Assembly: GCA_003952965.2 (NCBI GenBank)
Contig: CM025852.1
Location: 3,145,752-3,209,751, forward strand
Source: Morella rubra
Lineage: Eukaryota; Streptophyta; Magnoliopsida; Fagales; Myricaceae
Reading direction: 5' to 3'
DNA length: 64,000 nucleotides
Shown one piece after another: positions 21,195-33,045 of the stretch. Each line of letters starts with the position of its first letter. Within the stretch, counting starts at the first letter, position 1. The notes beneath the pieces are model-generated. The model had not been told where the DNA came from. It saw nothing but the letters and a program-made list of their open reading frames with translations, and searched no databases. The translations under genes and the position numbers were made by a program.

Positions 21195-22570
21195 CACTAT
21201 AACAAATTTCACTTTTTGGGATTTTTTTTTGGGACGCCAAAAAAAGGTCCCAAAAAGTGCTATTTAGGTACGGATTTTAATTTTCATCTCGAAAAAAATC
21301 AATGTGTTGTTTTTAGGATGAAAATTCAGACAATACCAAAAACTTTTTTTTTTCGGGACAGTCGAATCTGTCCCCAAAATTTTTTAAGATTTTTAGAATG
21401 GAAATGAACCGTCACAAAATAATAAATAATAAATAATAAATAAAATTGATGGCATTTTTGGGATGGAATTTTCCCTTCCCAAAAAAAAACCATTTTGGGA
21501 CATATTCGTCTGTTACAATCGTTTCATTCGATATTAAAAACACCCGTTTGAACATATACTACATGCTTTAGAAACACTCAAAGGAATATTTACATTCTAA
21601 CGAAAATCTCGGATCCCAAAACGCCATTGTTCGTTCATAAAAATAGATGTTTGAACAATAAACACTTTTTTGGGACACCGTTTTGCATCCTGAAAAAACA
21701 AACACCGTTCTAACGCATTCGAACCTAGTGTTTTCACTGACCACAATAAATGCATGTCCCGTCATCATGAATTTTTTTTATTTTTTATTGCAATTCGAAC
21801 CTGGTTTCACAATCGTTCTAACGAATATTGAACGTGGGGATTACGAATAGACTGATATCAAACAGTTTATAACGTTTGAAAACGGTCATTCTAATGTGTT
21901 CGAACGTTCTTCGTATTATACCACACTCTTGACCCTCTCATTTCCTCCAACTTTTGCAAACTCTCCTCACCAAAATTCTCTCAATGTTATTTTCACGTTT
22001 CCTCCATGCAACTCGTATTTCCTAACCACTACACACTACAAGTGAGTTTTCTAACACATTTTAATCGATTTTAATCCATATAACAATTGTTTTTTATGTT
22101 TTTTTCATAGATTTTGTTTTGGCACATTTTGATTTGAAAATGCTGTGAATCTTCAAAAATGAGTGCAAGTTTTAAATATGAACGTTTCTAGTTAGTTTAG
22201 GATTGTTTGGGAACGATTTGGTACGTAAAAATTGCATTTTTTTGGGGATTTTGGAAATGTCCTAGTCGGCTCAACAATTAAGGATTCGATTACAACGTTC
22301 AAATGACACTCATTGTTGTCATTCGAATGTCTCATATGAAATGCGTCGTTTTAACCATGCATCGAAATATTAGCTAAAACAGTGTGTTTAAGTCTAATTG
22401 TTCGAACGGTATACCGTTCGATGTTTTAATACTTCTCGTTCGATGGTTTCATACATTATGTTCCATGTCTTAATTATCTTCCTTCGAACATAGTATGTAT
22501 GTTCGTTCGTTGCCTTATGTCTAACATCAGAACATTGTAATATACATTTGAAGGATTATCCCGTTCAAAC
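21195..22570 (+). repeat. Left TIR and subterminal motif region of the CACTA element
   Basis: A 15-bp terminal repeat is followed by paired TTTTTGGGA/TCCCAAAAA stretches (21216-21500) and then many copies of GTTCGAAC, CGTTCTAACG and TTCGAACG in both orientations up to about 22570. One compact example is a near-perfect inverted pair at 22408-22428 (GTTCGAACGG/ACCGTTCGA). In other CACTA elements subterminal arrays bind the TNPA-type protein; that role is inferred here. Confidence 0.75.
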
Positions 22571-22620
22571 TTGTTCTTGTCCGTTATAATGCTTTTGTAT
22601 TTTTTGTACAATAGGTGAAT

Positions 22621-23616
22621 ATGCCGAGACGTTCCAAATCAGCTACTTCTTCTTCTTCGGAGGCTCCTACGGACGACACTCTAACTACGGAGCAAAGAAG
22701 GGCGCGTATGTCTAAGCTCCAAGTTATGGTCGAGAGGTCTATTTGCACTACAAACTTTTGCAACTACAATTTTGAGGGTCACACTATCCACTAGAGCATA
22801 ATCCACCATGGCTGGGAGAGCATGCTCTATTGGACCAGCCTACCAGACGTACTATTGGTCCAGGAGTTTTATGCCACATCAGCGTGGAGATTGATCTCCA
22901 CACTAACGAGTTGGAGGTTGTCATCTGGGAAGTTCGAATCAAGATTTCCCTGACATCCTGGCTCCTTTCATTGGCATTCAGACTTTTGCGACTACAATTT
23001 TGAGGGTCGCACTATACACTAGAACATAATCCACCATGGCTGGGAGAGTATGCTCTATTGGACCAGCCTACCATACGTACTATTGGTCCAGGATTTTTAC
23101 GCCACATCAGCGTGGAGATTGATCTCTCCACGCTGACAAGTTGGAGGTCATCATCCGGGAAGTTTAAATCAAGATTTCCCTTGATATCAGGGGCTTATCT
23201 TGCTATCCAACCTATAGTTCTTTTGCCAAATGTGGAGGTCTTCAGACAAATGATGAGAGAGTATCACTATTTGGTATAGACATCAGTGGCGTAGAAGAAT
23301 CTGCTTGTGTTTTGGCACATGCTCCACCTGATATTTTGTCATAACATTTACCCCCATCAACATCATACAGAGTGCACTGCCCCCCGAGCACAATTGATGA
23401 TGGTGGCGGCGCGATTGGAGTCGATTGACCTCCCTCTTCTCATTTCCTTGACGATTCGAACCGAGGCTCTGTCATCGGCTAGGGAGGGTCTACAACACAG
23501 TGTGATGCTGACTCGGCTCATGTTAGAGTCTGGGGTAGTGGTTGGGCCTCATAAGCCAACCGCTACCAAACTCAGCCTTATTAGCTGTGTCACAGCTCGA
23601 CGCAGCTTGTCACATG
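22621..23616 (+). pseudogene. CACTA-borne ORF, 5' part (plant transposon protein-like)
   Basis: The first frame starts MPRRSKSATSSSSEAPTDD at 22621 after an ACAATAG acceptor-like sequence and ends at a stop at 22792. Past the stop the same frame reads YWTSLPDVLLVQEFYA, recalling the 'lVrEFYa' core of plant transposon-associated proteins and SIRE third ORFs. A 228-bp tandem duplication then repeats this stretch. Frame 23307-23702 reads on to CVTARRSLSH, where the hAT element breaks it. The resemblance to a named domain is an inference. Confidence 0.5.
22754..23181 (+). repeat. 228-bp tandem duplication in the CACTA ORF
   Basis: 'acttttg..actacaattt' opens copies at 22754 and 22982. They share 'cataatccaccatggctggg', 'gctctattggaccagcctac', 'ccacatcagcgtggagattg' and 'atcaagatttccct'. 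Copies are about 198 and 200 bp with some 15 differences, so the event is not recent. Confidence 0.9.
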
Positions 23617-23809
23617 TAGGGCTGTTCAGTGGCACCTGCACCGGGATGCCGGTACTCAGCTTCACTGGTGCCGGTGCCGATTGTCATACCCCAAGCTTTT
23701 AAACATCACATGCATATTGTTTATGATATCTTGCTTGATATTAGTAATGCGTTTAGGGAATACTTTGCGACTAAGAGAGTATTTAGTACTTGAGATACTA
23801 AGTTTGAAA

Positions 23810-24060
23810 CCTTGATTAGGACATGATTAAGTGAGAATTAGAGTTCAAATTCAACTGAGTTATTGTTTAGGAGATTGAGGAGCACGCAATGGATCAATTT
23901 AAATTTTTAAGCTAGTAGGTTTTTTTATCTCGAACCTTGATTAGGACATGATTAAGTGAGATTTGGAGTTCGTGTGCAACTAGGTTGTTGTTCAGAATGT
24001 TGAGGAGCTCATGTTGGATCAATTTAATTTTTTAAGCAAATAGGGTTTGTCTCGAAAACC
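23810..24060 (+). repeat. 125-bp tandem duplication in the solo LTR
   Basis: 'ccttgattaggacatgatta' occurs at 23810 and 23935, each followed by 'agtgaga', 'ggatcaattta' and 'aagc.a.tagg' in the same order. The two units have diverged. Confidence 0.85.
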
Positions 24061-24164
24061 GAACCACATGATTTTTATTCTACTAATATGTCGAGAGTCA
24101 TCCATGAGCTTATGGTTCAATTTTGGAGACTTTTTATTTTTCAGAAGCTAGTAGGTTGATTTTT

Positions 24165-24352
24165 GGAACTGTGGATACAGATGAATTGTGGGATGAATTG
24201 AATAGAGATGAATTATGGATAGGGATGAATTGTGGATAGAGATGAATTGTGGATAAAGATGTGAGATAGTGGATAGAGATGAACTGTGGATGATGACTTG
24301 TGGATAGAGATAACGTTGTAGATAGAGATGACTGCTGGATAGAGATGAAAAG
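24165..24352 (+). repeat. 17-bp minisatellite, unit GATAGAGATGAATTGTG
   Basis: About ten degenerate copies of a 16-18 bp unit (GGATAGAGATGAATTGT and variants) lie in tandem in the solo LTR. Some copies are shortened. Confidence 0.9.
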
Positions 24353-24964
24353 ATAATCTTTTGGATAATTGATGAAACTTAACAACTAAGTCTTGGAAGC
24401 CTATAAATAGGGGGCCTGGCCATTTAAACTCACACCATCTCATTAGCAAATTTGTGAGTTAAGCTTGAGATTAGTAGAGAAGTGAAGTAGAAGCAAGAAG
24501 GAGGAAATCACTTAGTGAAGATCAAACTCGATTAGAGGTAAAGTTTAGTTGGTTATCTTTGATTTCGATTCAAGTTTTCAAGATGATTCTCTGTCTTTAT
24601 TATTCTAGCATCTCTTGATGTTATTAGCATTTTTTCTATTCTTCTATTGTTCTTGATGTTCTTCGTGTTCTTGTTTTTGATGAAGAACAAGCTCGTCCTT
24701 TCGAAAAAAGTATCATTTTCAAAGTTCAATTCATTTTCAAGTTGTTTTTCAACTTTGATCCGTTTCTTTTCAAAATTTCTTCAAAAGTGTTTTCAAAGCT
24801 TGAACATATTTCTTTCCTTCTGATTTCAATACTTTTCATGTCAAAATTAGTATTTTTCTACATGGTGATTAAGCCGGTTTTTAACCGAGAAATCAAAGTG
24901 TTGTTTTTTCTTCACAACATTTTTCCTTTGAGAAATGTTTTATAATGTTGTGATGATGGAAACG

Positions 24965-25130
24965 AGTTAAGGTGTTGCATATCATAAATGAGATGTATGG
25001 GCGTTGATATGAGACATGCATACTTAACTTGTACGTTGGAAAGGAATATTGTGATGTTCAAGTATGGTTAAGGTGTTGTATATCATGAATGATATGTATG
25101 GGCATTGACATGAGACATGCATACTTAACG
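24965..25130 (+). repeat. About 100-bp direct duplication in the solo LTR
   Basis: 'gttaaggtgttg.atatcat' begins at 24965 and 25067. Both copies carry 'gatgtatgggc.ttga' or 'gatatgtatgggcattga' and end 'gagacatgcatacttaac'. Confidence 0.85.
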
Positions 25131-26689
25131 TAATACTTGAAGACGTGATAGTACTATGCACAAGAGGATGTGCTCACTTGTTATGACATTCTGGCCTCTT
25201 CGTCGTACGCAGAAAGATCCTTTGTTAGGATAACTCACTTTGGGAGTTTGAGGTCGTATTGTGCTCTAGTACTACTACTGCAAAGATACGGAAGGTTACT
25301 TATAACCCGTCACTCTGGCCAAGTGATTCACTCTGGGAGTGAGAGTAGTGGTAATTGAAAATGGAAAAAGGATCATTTTTAAGAAATTGAGTCTTTTCAT
25401 TTACTTTCTTCTTCTATTTTGAGATTTATTGATGAACGAGTTTCTTCAATATCTTTTTTTATCTGCTATTCTGTTGTACTAACCACTAGCTTTACTGAGT
25501 CATTTGGACTCACCGTTGTTTGTTAAATTCTTTTTAGCATATGTTCAGAATGTACCTGGGAGAATTTACTTAGACTTTGACTCATGAGGTCTTGATACTA
25601 AGCTGGTAGTTGGGTCTAGGTCACTGAGAACCTAGACATCATCGTTGAGAGCATCCTGATTATATTTTCTAGAGATGATGAAGACGAGGAATAGAAGAGA
25701 ATAAGATAAAGACCTATGTAGATTGTACTGAATTTAGTAGTTATTCTGCCATATTTTGTAGACGTACATAGAAAGTAGAATTGATACTCTTTTGTGATAC
25801 AAAGATTGGAATAAAGGGTCTTGATGAAGTTTATTTCTTAGAATCATGTTGCTTTAACGATCCTCCCACTGGCCGTAACCCAATTTAATAGCGGCGTCCA
25901 TTACTATAAGACATTGCTTGAGGTCTCAACGATCCGAGCTATTACACTGGTGTGGCATTTCTACCAAAACCCGAGGATAATACTGGGTCCTGGTTTACCC
26001 AACACTAGTTTTCTAGGTACTAGGAAACCAAGATTTTATTTTTTTGAAATTTTTTTATTTTTTTTAAAATTTTTTTATTTTTTTTTTTTTAAATTTCTTT
26101 TACAAAAAAGTAGTTTCATAGAGAAACTATGTCGTTTCACTATCCCCCCCCCCCCATATGTCTTCAAACCAGTCCCCCCCCCTCAAAAAAAATTTACTCA
26201 ACGTTTCCCTAATCCCCAACCCGCCACTCGTGGTCGTGCCTCTCTCCCTCCCTACTTTCCCTCTCCTACACACAGCCCTTCGCTGACCACCACGCCTGCC
26301 GGCTGCCGCGCCTCCTTCGCCGACCACAACTTCTTCCTCTTCTCCCCTCCTTATGCATAAATTTCTTCTTATCTCCTCTGCCATATCTCTCTCTCGAGGC
26401 TTGAGATTAATTTTAGTATGAGATTAAAAATCAATGGATTTGTTGATTTTAATTTGTTCTATTGAAAGTTTAGGACATATATTATTGTTTAACTTGTTTT
26501 AATTTGTTCCCCCTTTGTTTGCAATTTTTAGGGTTTGAAATTCAATTTTGGGGTTTCATAGAAAAGAGAAAAGGGAAGAAAATAGGGCTAAGATTTCTAG
26601 TACTCTGCTGGTAATTCCTATCAAAACTCTTTTCTAAAGTGAATGCTGAAATTTTTTTATTATTATTATCTAGGTTTGATGAATTTGTG

Positions 26690-27180
26690 GATTGCTGGAA
26701 TTTTTGAATGCATTTATACGTTTGTACGTTTGTGTAATTTGTGAACTTGTAAATTAGTTTGTACGTTTGAATGCATTCATGTGTAACTTGTAAATTAGTT
26801 ATTTTAATTTGTGAGCTTGTAATTTTTTGAATTCATGTGTAAGTTTTTTGTGGACTGTGGGAATTTTGGAATACATTTGTGATTTGTACGTTTGCTTAAT
26901 TTGTGAATTTGTGCATTTTTTAATTTGTGAATTTGTAATTAGTACGTTTGTATCATTTTTAATTTGTGAGTTAATTTGTCAACTGGTGTTGTTTTCAGTT
27001 TGTAAATTATGATACAAAGTTACAAATATACATTTGTTTAAATTGTATGCATTTGTGAAAATGAACATTTTTTAATTTGTATAAATTAATTTGTGAACTT
27101 GTAAAGTCTAAACTTGTACATTTTTTAATTTGTGAACTTGTGAGGGAAGTTTTTAATGTGTTTGTATATTTGTTTAATTC
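26690..27180 (+). repeat. Dispersed AATTTGTGAACTTGTA motifs in the hAT 5' region
   Basis: More than ten degenerate copies of AATTTGTGAACTTGTA, mixed with TTTGTACGTTTG and TGAATTCATTTGT, fill the stretch before the transposase start. It probably lies in an intron or 5' untranslated region, since CAG|ATG at 27251-27256 resembles an acceptor. Confidence 0.75.
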
Positions 27181-27253
27181 ATTTTTTGAATTCATTAGTA
27201 TGTTTTACGTATGTAATTTTTTTAATTCATTTTTAGGTTCTTTTTGTTTGCAG

Positions 27254-29496
27254 ATGGAAACTCCACCACAATCACAGTCATCTGCAGCCTAGTTATCGTG
27301 TCCAGATATTGGGTCCACTCCGAATTTTGAGACAATAGGGTCAATTCCAATAGTTGGTGGTGATGCAAGTATTAGTGGACGACCACCACAGCCTGAACCT
27401 AAAAAAGGAAAAACTCAAACCCTTCTGATGTATGGTTGCACTATACTAAGGTACCTAACTTTGATCTACCTAAAGCAAAATGTAATTATTGTAAAAAAGA
27501 TTATATGGCTCATCACAAGAATGGGACATCAAGGGGTTACGGCAACATCACAACATTTGTCCATATTTCAAGAGAAAGAAGGGGGTCAGTTAGATGTTGG
27601 GCAGATGTTCTTGACTCATGATGCTGAGAAGTCAACGGGGTCTGATGCTGGGAATAGGGGTGACACCTAAGTTTTGTGAGAAGACTATTAAAGAGCTGAT
27701 TGCTAGGATGATAATTGTTGATGAGATGCCTTTTATTGTGGTTCAGAAACATGGATTTAGAAATTTAATTCATTATCTGGAGCCTAGATTTAAGATGCCA
27801 TCTAGGATAACAATTATGAGGCTTTGCATGAAACTTTATTTGAAGGAGAAGGATAAGTTGAAGCATTTGATTCGAACGAATGGGTATAGAGTGTGTTTTA
27901 CCACAGACACTTGGACATCGATCAAAATTTTAATTATATGTGTGTGACTGGACACTTCATCGATGCTAATTGGACCTTGCAGAAGAGAATTTTATCTTTT
28001 AAGAGGGTGCAAGATCATAAGGGGGTTAGTATTGCTAAGGAAATAGAAGACTGTATGAATGGATGGGGGATACAAAGAATCCTTACAATAACAGTTGACA
28101 ATGCTTCCTCTAATGACACTGCCATTGACCATTTAAAGAGGAGGCAATTGCAAAAAGATACTCTAGATGTAAGGAGGATTGTTTGTGGCCATGAATTCCT
28201 ACACTTGAGATGTTGTGCACATATTTTGAATTTGATTGTGTCTGAGGGGTTGAAAGTTGTTGATAAGTCAGTTGCTAGGGTTCGAAATATGATTAAGTAT
28301 GTTAAGTCATCACCCCAAAGGTTAGACAAGTTTAAAGAATGTGTGTAGATTAAAGAGATTACATTTACTCAATTTTTGACTCTTGATGTTACCACTCGTT
28401 GGAACTCAACTTATTTGATGTTGGATGTGGCTGAAAAGTATCAGGAGGCATTTGAGTTGATGTTGGAGGAGGATGGACACTTTATATTGTATTTGAGGTG
28501 AAGAGGGGCATGGGAGGAAAGGATTAGGTCCCCCCCACACTTGATGATTGGGAGCACATCCGCACTTTGTAAAGTTCTTGAAGTTATTTTATGAAGTAAC
28601 AATAAAAATGTGTGGATGAAATGTGCCTACAGCTAATGTTTACTTGGAGGAGTTGGCTAAGATACACAGTCATTTGAAAAGTATTCTTCTAGTAATGATA
28701 CTTTGCTTAAAGAGATGGCATCCCGCATGAAAACGAAGTATGACAAGTATTGGGGTGATTTGATGATAGTGAATAGACTTTTATTTGTTGCAGCATTGCT
28801 TGATCTAAGAAACAAGATGGTTGTGCTAAATTATTGGTTTAAGAAAGTATGGGAGAAGAGGAAGGCCAAGTTATGGCATTGAATGTGAAGGCTACTTTAG
28901 AATGGTTGTTTACGGAATATAACAATGCAACCATGGTAATGTCGGGGAGGTGGGTGACAGTGATAGTGTGACTTTGGAGGATAATGAGAATGGGATGAGT
29001 TTGATTTTGTAAGGACTGCTAGCCAAATTTCAGACCCCAAATCTAAGGTGGAGAGATATTTATCAGAGTCAGTTGAATCAAAGGCTCCTTCATTTAAAAT
29101 TTTGCTTTGGTGGAAGTTAACTCTCATAAGTATCCTATCCTTGCCCGAATAGCTCGGACGTGTTGGCAATTCTATTACCACTGTACCTTCTGAGTCAGTA
29201 TTTAGCACTGGAGGTCGGATATTGGATCCTTTTCAGAGTTCATTGGCCCCAAAAACTGCAGAAGGTCTCATTTGTGCTCAAAATTGGATGAGATGCGACC
29301 CTATTATGGAGGAGGAGGACATGACCTCCGATATGACAGAAGATCCACAAACTTATACGATTGACTCGGGTAATTTTATTTTTGCGTTTGTTAGTTTATT
29401 AGTTTGAATAATATTTTTATTTTTATAAATTATAACTTGGTGTATTTAAATATATTGTGTAGAGTTACCCATCTTGGCGACGGAGATCGAGGAGTA
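27254..29496 (+). pseudogene. hAT transposase (BED-finger, RICESLEEPER-like), decayed
   Basis: From an ATG at 27254 a stop follows after ten codons. The 27400-27620 frames hold a BED-finger segment (KCNYCKKDY, HHKNGTSRGYG). At 27618-28348 come the RNase-H-like core pieces: FTTDTWTS, then ILTITVDNASSND with a catalytic aspartate, and RCCAHILNLIV. The C-terminal dimerisation region (29110-29320) shows YPILARIAR, VPSESVFSTGGRIL and LICAQNWMR, each needing frame changes to join. A last short exon near 29463-29496 ends TEIEE. At least four frame changes or stops mean no active transposase. Confidence 0.88.
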
Positions 29497-29968
29497 GAGA
29501 TTTTGAAGGAATTACCCATCTTTTAAGATGTTCTTACTAGTTACTTCTCTAAGTTTATTATTTTGGATTTTATTGGTTGAGACTTTAGATTATCATCTTG
29601 TTGTAATGTTCTCTAAGTTTATTGATTTTGATTTTATTAGTTTGGACTTTAGATTCTTATCTTATCTTTTAAGATGATTTTTTAATTTTATTGATTTTAG
29701 ATTTCATTAGTTTAGATTTTATTAATATGTGATCAATGGACCAAAAGAAAAAATAAAAAAAAAATACATTGGGGCAAGTGCATAAAATGCTAAAAAAAAA
29801 ATGGCCTAATATGAATGTAAGTTAACCGGAAACTGCCACCGCTAAGGGCCGGTTTTTGCCCTTAACGGTGTAGGTGTAGCCAATATTTGAAAACGGCCTA
29901 TCCAATGTAGGTGCCGGTTTTGGCCAAAATCAGAATCTACACCGAGGTTGAACAGCCCTAGTCATATG

Positions 29969-30310
29969 GACAGGCTACACCAAGTCGATCTGCAGCGGAT
30001 GCTCCTCCGTAGCCTGAAGAGCAAGGTTTGGCTGTTGAGGAGCTGGCAGGGTCTCCCACTAGAGATACCCATTATCAGTTGTCACTAGGAGATCCTCGAG
30101 GGGACATAGAACGCCGCATTATAGGCGCAGTTAAGACTCTCATTGCTCTTGTCATCACTAGCGTAGCAGACATGCAGACTAGACTTGGTGAGACTATTTC
30201 GAGGTAGCAAAAATAGGAGTAGTTGGCGATGAGTCGGGAAAACATCATGAACATGATAGATGAGGTTTTGAAGGGGTTCAAGGCAAACTTAAAGAAGAAG
30301 AAGTTCAAAT
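29969..30310 (+). pseudogene. CACTA-borne ORF, 3' part after the hAT insertion
   Basis: Directly after the right-hand target duplication one frame reads GQATPSRSAADAPP, then (past a TAG) EEQGLAVEELAGSP, RRIIGAVKTLIALVITSVAD, two more stops, and a lysine-rich end LKKKKFK at 30310. The frame joins with the SLSH end at 23616 once the hAT and one duplication are discounted. It looks like the C-terminal coiled-coil-like part of the CACTA protein. Confidence 0.55.
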
Positions 30311-30549
30311 AGTTCAGATGTTCAAACAGTTATTTTGTCATGTATTTATGTTTATGTTATTTTGTCATTATTTTATGTTTATTTAAGACTTTGGAACAGT
30401 TATGTTTATGTTATCATATTTGTGGTTGATGATCTCATTTTTGTTATGGTTTATGCGTATTTTTATTTCGTAATGAAAATATGATTAAAAATGAAATTTC
30501 ACAAAATATTAGGAAATATCTTAATAATACAAATAGTACCTTCGAGGTA

Positions 30550-30892
30550 ACATGATATAGTACCTTGTGCATACAATTTAACATATAGTACTTTGTGCAT
30601 ATTATTTAATATATAGTACCTTATGCATATTATTTAATATATAGTACCTTGTGCATATTATTTAATATATAGTACCTTATGCATATTATTTAACATATAG
30701 TACCTTGTGCATATTATTTAACATATAATACCTTGTATATATTATTTAACATATAGTACCTTATTGAGCATTATTTAACATATAGTACCTTGTGCAAATT
30801 ATTTAATATATTGTACCTTTTGCATATTATTTAATATATAGTATTTGTGCATATTATTTAACATATAGTACCTTGTGCACACTTAGACATCA
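30550..30892 (+). repeat. 28-bp minisatellite in the CACTA 3' region
   Basis: Twelve tandem copies of a 27-29 bp unit with core TAGTACCTTGTGCATA and spacer TTATTTAA(C/T)ATA. Copies vary at a few positions and in length by one or two bases. It lies between the ORF end and the right subterminal region. Confidence 0.95.
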
Positions 30893-31129
30893 TGAAGTAC
30901 AAATAAAATTATATACTTAATACTTAATACTTAACACTTTACACTCAACACTTAATGCATATACCATAAATCATACTTACGCATGTGTTTATTATATTTA
31001 TACATAAGTGAGTACTAAAAATATTTTTATAGTCCTACACATGTGCTATAATACATCCATAGTTAATAAAATTATACTTATAATTTAATTACATATTATT
31101 TAAGTTTAATTTAATTTATTCACATAAAT

Positions 31130-33045
31130 GTTTGAACATACAATAAACCATTCGTACACGAAAAAGCAACAAATTAACGATGTTTCTTTGTCAATACACT
31201 ATTCGAATGTGTTTCTAATAACTGTTAGAACGTTAAGCAAAACTAATGACGGCGTTCAACTGGGAAAAAAGCGTTCGAGCATGTGAAAAATGGTTTCGAA
31301 CAATGTTTTAAGCGTATTTTTTTGCTGCCTATTTTTTTGGAGAACCGTTCTAATGTAAACATACGCGTTCGAACAAAGTACACGAACTTAAATACCAAAT
31401 AATCGACCGCGAGACATCATTTGACCCTCTCTCTCAAAACACCACAAATTCATTGAAATTTTCTTATTATGCTGAAATCTTATAATTTTTTGTCGTATTG
31501 TTGTAGGAAAATACTCATATGGAGCTTCTTTGTGTTTTAGAGGTATGATTTCTCAACTTAATCAATCAATTTCTCAGTTTTTTAGGTATAGATTTTTGGT
31601 TGTTGTGGTTTGAATTTGTGGACAAAATTGATGTTTAAATGCTTATAGTTAGCTTCATACTTGTTTAGGGGTGTTGAATCCTGTTTTAGGAGTAAAAAAA
31701 TATTTTTTGGGATTGATTGAGAGTTTTTGGTTCGGTAAATTTTGTGATTTTCACATATCATTTGAACATTGTAAAAGTATTCATTCGACGAAAGTGCTTA
31801 AATTGTTCGTTTAAAGGGGTGCCCACGTTCAAACAATAAAATGTTACTGTTCGACCGTATTGTCATTGTTCGAATGTGTTCAAATATTTTTTATTTTGTT
31901 AGGAATAATAATTACAAGTTTCGCATGACACACGACAAATCTAATTTTCATAAGAAATAAAAAGAACGTTAGGACAATTGTCGTACATAATGCAAAACTT
32001 CTAATTTTCATCACAAATAAAAAGAACGTTTCTAACATGCTCGAAAGATCACAATACGTACAATCAGTGTAAACATATTAGATATAATCATTCACCTGCA
32101 TTAGCTCGGGGCCTTAGCTTTTCTTATGCATATATTGGATCACCTTCACCAAAAATGACATCAAGTAGATGTATAGATAAGTTATATACATTTTTCATTC
32201 GCTTGATTTTTTTTAATGATTATTTTTGTCAATTATTTAAGAGTTATATTGATTAAAATTTCTGATTTAGGAAAAGTTTGACGCACGCAATGGCCAAGAT
32301 AGATGTATTTTTTTTATTGGTATTGTATTCAATTTTTTTGAATATTGTGATTAATTATTTGATTGTACATTTTGTTAATAAATTTTTTATATAATAATAT
32401 TATTTTTAATAATTTTCTAGCAACTTTTTAATTGTTATAAAAATAAAAAACGTTCATTTCAACGTTAGATTTTGCGTTTGAAATACAGCGTGCCACCCAT
32501 ACATTCAAACTCTATTCTAACGTTTATTGTTTTCATTCATAATATATTCAAACAGCTACTTTTTTTATTCCTTAATCGATATATCAAATGGATTTAATGA
32601 TCTGCATTGGAACGACATAGAATGTTTGAATATTTTTTATCTTTTCGTCCAAAAATTGTCCAAACGTTTTGTCAACTAAAACGTGTAACTCATTAGGAAC
32701 TGTTACAAATGTTCTAGTTTACAGCGTTGTAACGCACCACAAATATCGAACATAAAATGTTTATCTCTGTTCGAACGTCGATTTGTATTTATCAAACAAA
32801 TTATATTTTTCGTCGAAACCTAGTTCGAACATGTTTCTCGACTGTCTATTCTCTAACGTTCGAATGTTAATCTGATTTTGGGAAGGAGCTTTTTCATCTT
32901 GGAATTGTAGTTTTTGGGACGAAACACCAATTTCGTTCCAATAAGCCTTTTATAACGGACTTGTTGGGACCGTTGTGATGACAGACAGAATTTGAGTTTT
33001 TTGGGACGGAAAAATCCATCCTAAAAGCCAAAATTTGTTGCAGTG
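31130..33045 (+). repeat. Right subterminal motif region and TIR of the CACTA element
   Basis: GTTCGAAC-type motifs recur at about 31261, 31296, 31367, 31846, 31870, 32769, 32823 and 32858 in both orientations, mirroring the left end. A GGGACGGAAAAAT...TCCCAAAA-type stretch (32880-33020) precedes the terminal CAACAAATTT repeat. Around 31190-32700 no coding sequence is seen. Confidence 0.75.

Larger units (their letters stand above)
23682..25946 (+). mobile_element. Solo LTR of Ty3/gypsy (Del/Tekay-like) type inside the hAT
   Basis: It starts TGTCATACCCCAAG and ends CCGAGCTATTACA. Both termini and the 2.26-kb length fit Del/Tekay chromovirus LTRs. The 5-bp flanks (CCGAT and CTGGT) do not match well. 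An alternative left border at 23669 gives a matching 4-bp CTGG on both sides, within a longer CACTGGTG repeat. No internal region is present. Confidence 0.6.
23609..29968 (+). mobile_element. hAT transposon nested in the CACTA element
   Basis: The element runs 23617-29960, with inverted ends TAGGGCTGTTCA and TGAACAGCCCTA. The flanks are GTCACATG (23609-23616) and GTCATATG (29961-29968), an 8-bp duplication with one change, as expected for hAT. It encodes a decayed BED-finger transposase (27254-29496) and contains a solo LTR. It sits in the coding sequence of the CACTA ORF, whose remainder continues at 29969. Confidence 0.92.

Noticed and set aside
24134..24449. Serine/histidine-rich frames on the minus strand
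   Set aside because: They are translations of the 17-bp minisatellite.
26127..26384. Open frames in the C-rich and CT-rich hAT 5' region
   Set aside because: Low-complexity composition explains them and no start or splice context supports them.
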